DNA of 9,929 bases from an uncultured Lautropia sp. (GTDB taxonomy: Bacteria > Pseudomonadota > Gammaproteobacteria > Burkholderiales > Burkholderiaceae_E): positions 1 to 9,929 of the forward strand of contig CALIXC010000071.1 in NCBI GenBank assembly GCA_938046755.1, in the 5' to 3' direction. The notes beneath the pieces are model-generated. The model worked only from the letters and a program-made list of their open reading frames with translations. It was not told the DNA's origin and ran no database searches. The translations under genes were made by a program, and so were the position numbers. Of this stretch, positions 6,271 to 9,929 are shown one piece after another (the first letter of the stretch is position 1; every line of letters starts with the position of its first letter).

Positions 6271-6423
6271 ATGCAGGTCCTTTCATCCCTGAAGGAAGCC
6301 AAGAAACGCGCACGTGACTGCCAGGTGGTGCGGCGGCGTGGGCGCATCTACGTCATCTGCAACTCCAACCCGCGCTTCAAGGCGCGCCAGGGCGGGGCCA
6401 AGAACAGCAACAAGCACGCCTGA
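6271..6423 (+). CDS. rpmJ2: Ribosomal protein L36, zinc-free type B
   Basis: A 50-residue large-subunit protein (bL36), the last small protein joining the 50S particle. The start MQVLSSLKEAK, the core VVRRRGRIYVICNSNPRFKA and the basic composition match the YkgO-type paralogue. The zinc-ribbon form has C-x2-C-x12-C-x4-H. Here only Cys17 and Cys30 remain; the first Cys and the His (Phe36 in its place) are gone, so it should not bind zinc. Such copies replace the zinc-containing L36 when zinc is scarce and are usually repressed by Zur. The tail GGAKNSNKHA is a little longer than in E. coli YkgO. A good AAGGAG (6257-6262) lies 8 nt before the ATG. The usual partner, a type-B L31 gene, is not in this window. 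The 16-bp palindrome at 6218-6233 is the likely switch. Confidence 0.95.
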   Translation: MQVLSSLKEAKKRARDCQVVRRRGRIYVICNSNPRFKARQGGAKNSNKHA

Positions 6424-6457
6424 CGCATCTATTCGGAGCCCGACGGGTAACGTTCGA

Positions 6458-6505
6458 GGCCCTTGGAGATCAGGGGCCCCCGATCGAGGCCTTCAGATCA
6501 AGGCC
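6458..6505 (+). terminator. Tandem hairpins after rpmJ2
   Basis: Two inverted repeats follow the rpmJ2 stop: GGCCCTT/AGGGGCC (6458-6478, six of seven pairs) and GGCCTT/AAGGCC (6488-6505, perfect with a 6-nt loop). CGAGGCC begins a degenerate direct repeat at 6455 and 6485. There is no T-tract, so a factor-independent terminator is not clear; they may slow transcription or protect the 3' end. Confidence 0.35.
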
Positions 6506-6589
6506 CGACGCCCAGCGTCCAGGGCCGAAGGGCAGGGTACACCGGGTTTTCCAGAGTGCGAGGCGGGTCTTTCAGCCTCTGGCGGACCG

Positions 6590-6595
6590 TATCAT
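6590..6595 (+). promoter_or_regulatory. Possible -10 box, leaderless start of DMT gene
   Basis: TATCAT lies 7 nt before the ATG at 6603, which would put transcription start at or beside the start codon. No Shine-Dalgarno sequence is seen in the 15 nt before the ATG, consistent with a leaderless mRNA. The -35 region (around 6567-6573) is poor, so this is tentative. Confidence 0.3.
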
Positions 6596-6602
6596 TCTTG
6601 GC

Positions 6603-7547
6603 ATGAGCACTCAGCCTGCCGCGTCGGGGACATCGTCCCCATCGCCGTCTTCGTTTCCGCAGCCTTCCTCTCCATTTTCGCTGTCGCGCCAGGAACTGGC
6701 GCTGGTGGCGGTCACTGCTTTCTGGGGCAGCACCTTTCTCATCATCCAGCTGGCCATGCAGCACAGCGGGCCGCTGTTCTTCGTGGGGTTGCGCTTCATC
6801 ACGGCCGGACTGGTCGGAACGCTGGTGTTCTGGAAGCGACTGCAGGGCCTTACCCGCCAGGATCTGGTGGCGGGCATGGTGATCGGGATCAGCATCTGCC
6901 TGGGCTATGTGCTGCAGACCTGGGGGCTGAAGACGATTCCGGTCAGTCAATCGGCCTTCATCACCGGGCTGTATGTGCCGATGGTGCCGCTGCTGCAGTG
7001 GCTGGTGATGCGTCGCCGGCCATCGGCCATGAACCTGGTGGGGGTGACGCTGGCCTTCGCGGGGCTGGCGTTGATGGCGGGGCCTCAGGACGGTGAGTTC
7101 GGCATGACCTTTGGGGCGTGGCTCACGCTGGCCGGGGCCGTGGCCATCACCTTCGAGATCATCCTGATCGGGCACTACGCCGGCCGGGTGGACCTGGGGC
7201 GGGTAACGGTCGTGCAGCTGTATGCGGCCGGACTACTGTCGTTCCTTCTGATGCCCGTTCTGGGTGAATCGGTGCCGGACTTTTCCTGGGTATGGCTCCT
7301 GGGGGCCATCGGGCTGGGCTTCAGCAGTATCGTCATCCAGCTGGGCATGAACTGGGCCCAGAAGACGGTCTCGCCCACCCGCGCCACGGTCATCTATGCT
7401 GGTGAACCGGTCTGGGGTGGGGTGGCCGGTTATGCGGTCGGTGAACGCCTGCCCCTGCTGGCCGTGGCAGGGGCAGCACTGATCGTGGCCGGGGTGCTGG
7501 TCAGCGAGCTGAAGCTGCGCCGGCGCCAGCCGGGGCCCGATGCCTAG
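6603..7547 (+). CDS. EamA/DMT-family membrane transporter
   Basis: A 314-residue inner-membrane permease of the drug/metabolite transporter superfamily, with two EamA repeats (about residues 32-160 and 165-302) and about ten transmembrane helices. The first repeat opens with AFWGSTFLIIQLAM, a typical WGSTF/WG-x-x-F start. The second ends with the family-typical VIYAGEPVWGGVAGYAVGERL segment before the last helix, followed by a basic tail (KLRRRQ). A Ser/Pro-rich tail of about 27 residues precedes helix 1, likely cytosolic and unusual in composition. Family members export amino acids or other metabolites; the substrate is not predictable here. No ribosome binding site is visible, and an upstream -10-like box suggests a leaderless message. 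Its stop codon is one base from the stop of the convergent MFS gene, so the transcripts must run into each other's coding strand unless they end inside the genes. Confidence 0.93.
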   Translation: MSTQPAASGTSSPSPSSFPQPSSPFSLSRQELALVAVTAFWGSTFLIIQLAMQHSGPLFFVGLRFITAGLVGTLVFWKRLQGLTRQDLVAGMVIGISICLGYVLQTWGLKTIPVSQSAFITGLYVPMVPLLQWLVMRRRPSAMNLVGVTLAFAGLALMAGPQDGEFGMTFGAWLTLAGAVAITFEIILIGHYAGRVDLGRVTVVQLYAAGLLSFLLMPVLGESVPDFSWVWLLGAIGLGFSSIVIQLGMNWAQKTVSPTRATVIYAGEPVWGGVAGYAVGERLPLLAVAGAALIVAGVLVSELKLRRRQPGPDA

Positions 7548-7548
7548 C

Positions 7549-9192
7549 TCAGGAGTTCCGCTGCCGGGGACGCAGCAGCCGGCTGGTGATCCATGCTCCG
7601 CTGGTCAGGATGGCGGCCCCCAGGTGCATCACCACGGTGTAGCTGCGGTCAAAGGCCGTCTGGGCAGCGACCAGCAGACTGGCTGCCTCTTGGCGGGCGG
7701 CTGCGTCCCCTGCAGGCAGGGACCCGGTCAGCCCCGGTTCGGACACGGTCGAGGGCAGATGCTGGCCAAGGTGCGCCAGGTGATCGGGCAGGGCGCCGCC
7801 GGATGCCGCCACGATGTCCAAGGCCGCGCTGATGCTTCGGGCGGCCGCTGCATCCACGCCCGGCGGCAGCTGAACGAACACCGTGTAGAGCCCGGCCAGC
7901 AGGCTGCCCAGCAGCGCGATCGACAGCAGCGCGCCGAATTCATAGGCCACTTCCTCCACGGACGAGGCCATGCCGGCGCGGTGCGGCGGCGCACTCTCCA
8001 CAATGGCGGTGGAGGCCACCGAGATGGTGGCGCCCAAGCCCAGCCCGGCCAGCAGCAGGCCCGTCACCAGCCAGCCCAGGCCCTCATGGGCAGCGGATAG
8101 GCCCGATCGATGCCACGGGAGCGCCTGGGCGGCCACCAGCATGCCCAGTGCCCCGACGGCCAGACCACCGGCAATCAGCCGCCGCAGGCCGATATGGTGC
8201 AGCCACAGGCCTCCCAGGATGGAACTGGGCAGCGTGCCGATGAACAGCACCGAGGCCAGTAGCCCGCTCTGCAGGGGCGTGTAGCCTGCCACCCACTGAA
8301 AGCGCTGCGAGACGCCCAGCAGTACGCCGCCGGTGGTGAACGTCACTGACACGGCGCCCAGCACGCCCGCGGCAAAGGCGGGGTTACGAAACAGCGAGAA
8401 GTCCAGCAGGGGATGGGTCAGTCGGCGCTGTCGCCGGACGAAGGCCAGTCCTGCCACAAGGCCAGCGGCCAGGGCGGTGCCCAGCAGGCCCAGGTCAATG
8501 GGCGGATGGGTGGCTGTCTTGATGGCCAGCACCAGCGAGGAGAGCGCGAACAGCGCCAGCACCGAAGAGGGCAGGTCCCAGGGATCGGCGTTCGGGTTGC
8601 GCTGTTCGGGCGCCACGAACCAGGTGCCCAGCCAGGCCACGGCGATGATGGGCACGTTGACGAGAAAGAGCGCGCCCCAGTGGAAGTGGCCCAGCAGCCA
8701 GCCGCCCAGCAGCGGCCCCAGAATGGCACCCACCAGCGACAGGCAGGCCCAGACCGAGATGGCCAGCGCCCGTTCGCGCTCGTCGGAAAAGCCCACCCGG
8801 ATGAGGGCCAGCGTGGCCGGCAGCATGGCCGAGGCGCCCATGGCCTGCAGCACGCGGGCCAGCACCAGAACGGCCACCGAGCCCGCATAGGCCGCCATCA
8901 GCGAGGCCAGCCCGAAGATGACCAGCCCCACCAGGTACATGCGCCGGTGGCCGATGCGGTCGCCCAGCGTGCCCGCGCCCAGCAGCAGTCCGGTGCTGAA
9001 GAGCGGATAGGCGTTGACGATCCACAGCCCTTCGGCCGCGCTGGCGTGCAGTTCATGCGTGAGCACCGGCAGGGCCGTCAGCAGGATGGTGATGTCCACC
9101 GTGACCAGCAGCAGGCCTAGGCCCACCATCATCAGCAGCAGCCAGCGGTGGGGAGATTTCGGCGCAGCGGAATAGGGATGTTCCTCGGTCAT
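7549..9192 (-). CDS. QacA/SmvA-type 14-TM MFS efflux pump
   Basis: A 547-residue proton-driven exporter of the DHA2 branch of the major facilitator superfamily, expected to have 14 transmembrane helices. Asp33 in TVDITILLTALP matches the helix-1 acidic residue of QacA (Asp34). Motif A is GDRIGHRRMYLVG (77-89) and motif C is GAILGPLLGGWL (155-166). WDLPSS (205-210) and SVEEVAYEFG (411-420, Glu413/Glu414) also align with QacA/SmvA. Residues 440-510 form the long hydrophilic loop before the last helix, as in QacA. Relatives expel biguanides, quaternary ammonium compounds and dyes, and AmvA of Acinetobacter also exports polyamines. It follows speG by 19 nt on the same strand, which suggests polyamine or acetylpolyamine as a natural substrate. 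The ribosome binding site is weak, so translation may rely on coupling to speG. Confidence 0.93.
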   Translation of the reverse strand: MTEEHPYSAAPKSPHRWLLLMMVGLGLLLVTVDITILLTALPVLTHELHASAAEGLWIVNAYPLFSTGLLLGAGTLGDRIGHRRMYLVGLVIFGLASLMAAYAGSVAVLVLARVLQAMGASAMLPATLALIRVGFSDERERALAISVWACLSLVGAILGPLLGGWLLGHFHWGALFLVNVPIIAVAWLGTWFVAPEQRNPNADPWDLPSSVLALFALSSLVLAIKTATHPPIDLGLLGTALAAGLVAGLAFVRRQRRLTHPLLDFSLFRNPAFAAGVLGAVSVTFTTGGVLLGVSQRFQWVAGYTPLQSGLLASVLFIGTLPSSILGGLWLHHIGLRRLIAGGLAVGALGMLVAAQALPWHRSGLSAAHEGLGWLVTGLLLAGLGLGATISVASTAIVESAPPHRAGMASSVEEVAYEFGALLSIALLGSLLAGLYTVFVQLPPGVDAAAARSISAALDIVAASGGALPDHLAHLGQHLPSTVSEPGLTGSLPAGDAAARQEAASLLVAAQTAFDRSYTVVMHLGAAILTSGAWITSRLLRPRQRNS

Positions 9193-9211
9193 CGACGATG
9201 CCTGTGCCGCC

Positions 9212-9772
9212 TCACTGTGCCGTCGGTGTCACCAGCCCGACCTGTTGAGGACGGTTGGCTGACAGGAAGTCGTGCTGGAACAGGCACATCCGGATGACAT
9301 CGCGGTACTGGCCGTTGATGAAGAACTCGTGCTTCAACTCGCCTTCCACCTCGAAGCCCAGCTTCTGGTAGATGTGCATCGCCTTGTGGTTCTCACGGTC
9401 GACGATCAGGTAGATCTTGTACAGGTTCAACACGCTGAAGCCATACTCCATGGCCAGCCGGGCCGCCTTGAAGGCAATGCCCTTGCCCTGATGGTCGGGG
9501 GCGATGATGATCTGGAATTCGGCCCGCCGGTGAACGTGGTCGATCTCCACCAGCTCCACCAGGCCCACGCTCTTGCCATAGGCCTCCACCACGAAGCGGC
9601 GCTCGCGCTGGTCGTGGATGTGTTCATCGTAGAGGTGGGTCAGCTCGGCGAAGGTTTCGTAGGGCTCTTCGAACCAGTAGCGCATGACGTTGGCGTTGTT
9701 ATCGAGCTGGTGGACAAAGGTGAGGTCTTCGCGCTCAAGCGGGCGCAGGCGGATGGCGGTGTGCGGGTTCAT
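9212..9772 (-). CDS. speG: Spermidine N1-acetyltransferase SpeG
   Basis: This GNAT-family enzyme transfers an acetyl group from acetyl-CoA to spermidine or spermine in the cytoplasm, lowering toxic free polyamine. At 186 residues it equals E. coli SpeG in length and matches it along nearly its whole length: RLRPLEREDL, HQLDNNANVMRYWFEEPYE (allosteric-loop region), ERRFVVE, HVHRRAEFQIII and the terminal PTAQ. The acetyl-CoA loop is HQGKGIA (94-100). Tyr135 in HIYQKLGF is the likely general acid, and GELKHEFFINGQYRD follows. The start is fixed by that alignment, although the C-rich leader has no Shine-Dalgarno sequence. A perfect TATAAT lies about 30 nt upstream. The gene is followed after 19 nt by a QacA/SmvA-like exporter, probably in one operon. 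High similarity to enteric SpeG is compatible with a conserved family or past transfer. Confidence 0.96.
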   Translation of the reverse strand: MNPHTAIRLRPLEREDLTFVHQLDNNANVMRYWFEEPYETFAELTHLYDEHIHDQRERRFVVEAYGKSVGLVELVEIDHVHRRAEFQIIIAPDHQGKGIAFKAARLAMEYGFSVLNLYKIYLIVDRENHKAMHIYQKLGFEVEGELKHEFFINGQYRDVIRMCLFQHDFLSANRPQQVGLVTPTAQ

Positions 9773-9801
9773 TTGGGACGTGGGTGGTGGTTGGGAACGT
9801 C

Positions 9802-9807
9802 ATTATA
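9802..9807 (-). promoter_or_regulatory. -10 box of the speG-exporter operon
   Basis: A perfect TATAAT on the minus strand overlaps the TAA stop (9803-9805) of the upstream gene, 29 nt before the speG ATG. The matching -35 at 17-nt spacing (CAACCG) is poor; TTGACC at 9832-9837 is 24 nt away, too far for a usual sigma-70 promoter. An activator or another sigma factor may be needed. Confidence 0.5.
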
Positions 9808-9929
9808 GGGCGACAGCGCGGTAGCGGTTGAGGTCAAGCAGCTGCGGGAACAGCGCCTTGATCGCCGCCTGGTGGCTGATGGCGAGGCAGAGGCAGTCGG
9901 GCAGGGCGGCTTGCAGGATGTCGAGCCAT
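9803..9929 (-). CDS. 3' end of a gene, possibly ABC ATPase
   Basis: The last 41 codons of a minus-strand gene enter from the right edge and end in TAA (with TGA directly after). The readable part runs WLDILQAALPDCLCLAISHQ then AAIKALFPQLLDLNRYR. The hydrophobic strand followed by SHQ, then a short helix and a strand, resembles the switch-histidine end of an ABC-transporter nucleotide-binding domain. This is a weak match from a short piece. Codon use is high GC3, like the other genes. The rest lies outside the window. Confidence 0.6.
   Translation of the reverse strand, partial: WLDILQAALPDCLCLAISHQAAIKALFPQLLDLNRYRAVAL

Noticed and set aside
8413..9120. Long Gln/Arg-rich plus-strand frame opposite the MFS gene
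   Set aside because: It is a shadow of the 14-TM exporter, whose motifs are clear on the minus strand.

Overview
This GC-rich window (about 64% G+C by eye) looks like chromosomal DNA from a proteobacterium. I favour Betaproteobacteria/Burkholderiales, because of the high GC3, the MutS type and the zinc-free L36 paralogue. No rRNA or other marker allows a firmer placement. I see no tRNA, rRNA, CRISPR array, transposase or integrase.

Layout. The left edge holds a strong bidirectional hairpin terminator (28-72). It is followed on the minus strand by a small lipoprotein gene (158-481) whose mature part is an almost unbroken array of 11-residue repeats. A gene-poor stretch (482-820) leads to a minus-strand pair, mutS (2115-4859) and a downstream exported metallophosphoesterase (904-2118), joined by an ATGA stop/start overlap. 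The phosphoesterase may have lost its C-terminus to a one-base frameshift, since a coding-like 28-codon tail continues in another frame to position 821. Upstream of mutS is a short spacer with degenerate GC-rich direct repeats, then a LysR-type regulator (5082-6002, minus). The divergent spacer 6003-6270 holds a LysR-like dyad, a possible micro-ORF and a 16-bp perfect palindrome. The palindrome sits just ahead of rpmJ2 (6271-6423, plus), the zinc-independent form of ribosomal protein L36.

The right half carries an EamA/DMT exporter (6603-7547, plus). It converges, with one base between stop codons, on a minus-strand pair: speG (spermidine N1-acetyltransferase, 9212-9772) followed 19 nt later by a 14-TM QacA/SmvA-type MFS exporter (7549-9192). 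The last 41 codons of another minus-strand gene, possibly an ABC-transporter ATPase, enter at the right edge.

How the parts fit. The most coherent module is speG plus the SmvA/QacA-like exporter, readable as a polyamine-detoxification operon (acetylation plus export). The second is rpmJ2 under a probable zinc-responsive operator, a zinc-sparing ribosome switch. No wholly new system is evident. The most unusual items are the hendecad-repeat lipoprotein, the possible frameshift in the phosphoesterase, the speG-exporter pairing and the rpmJ2 control region.
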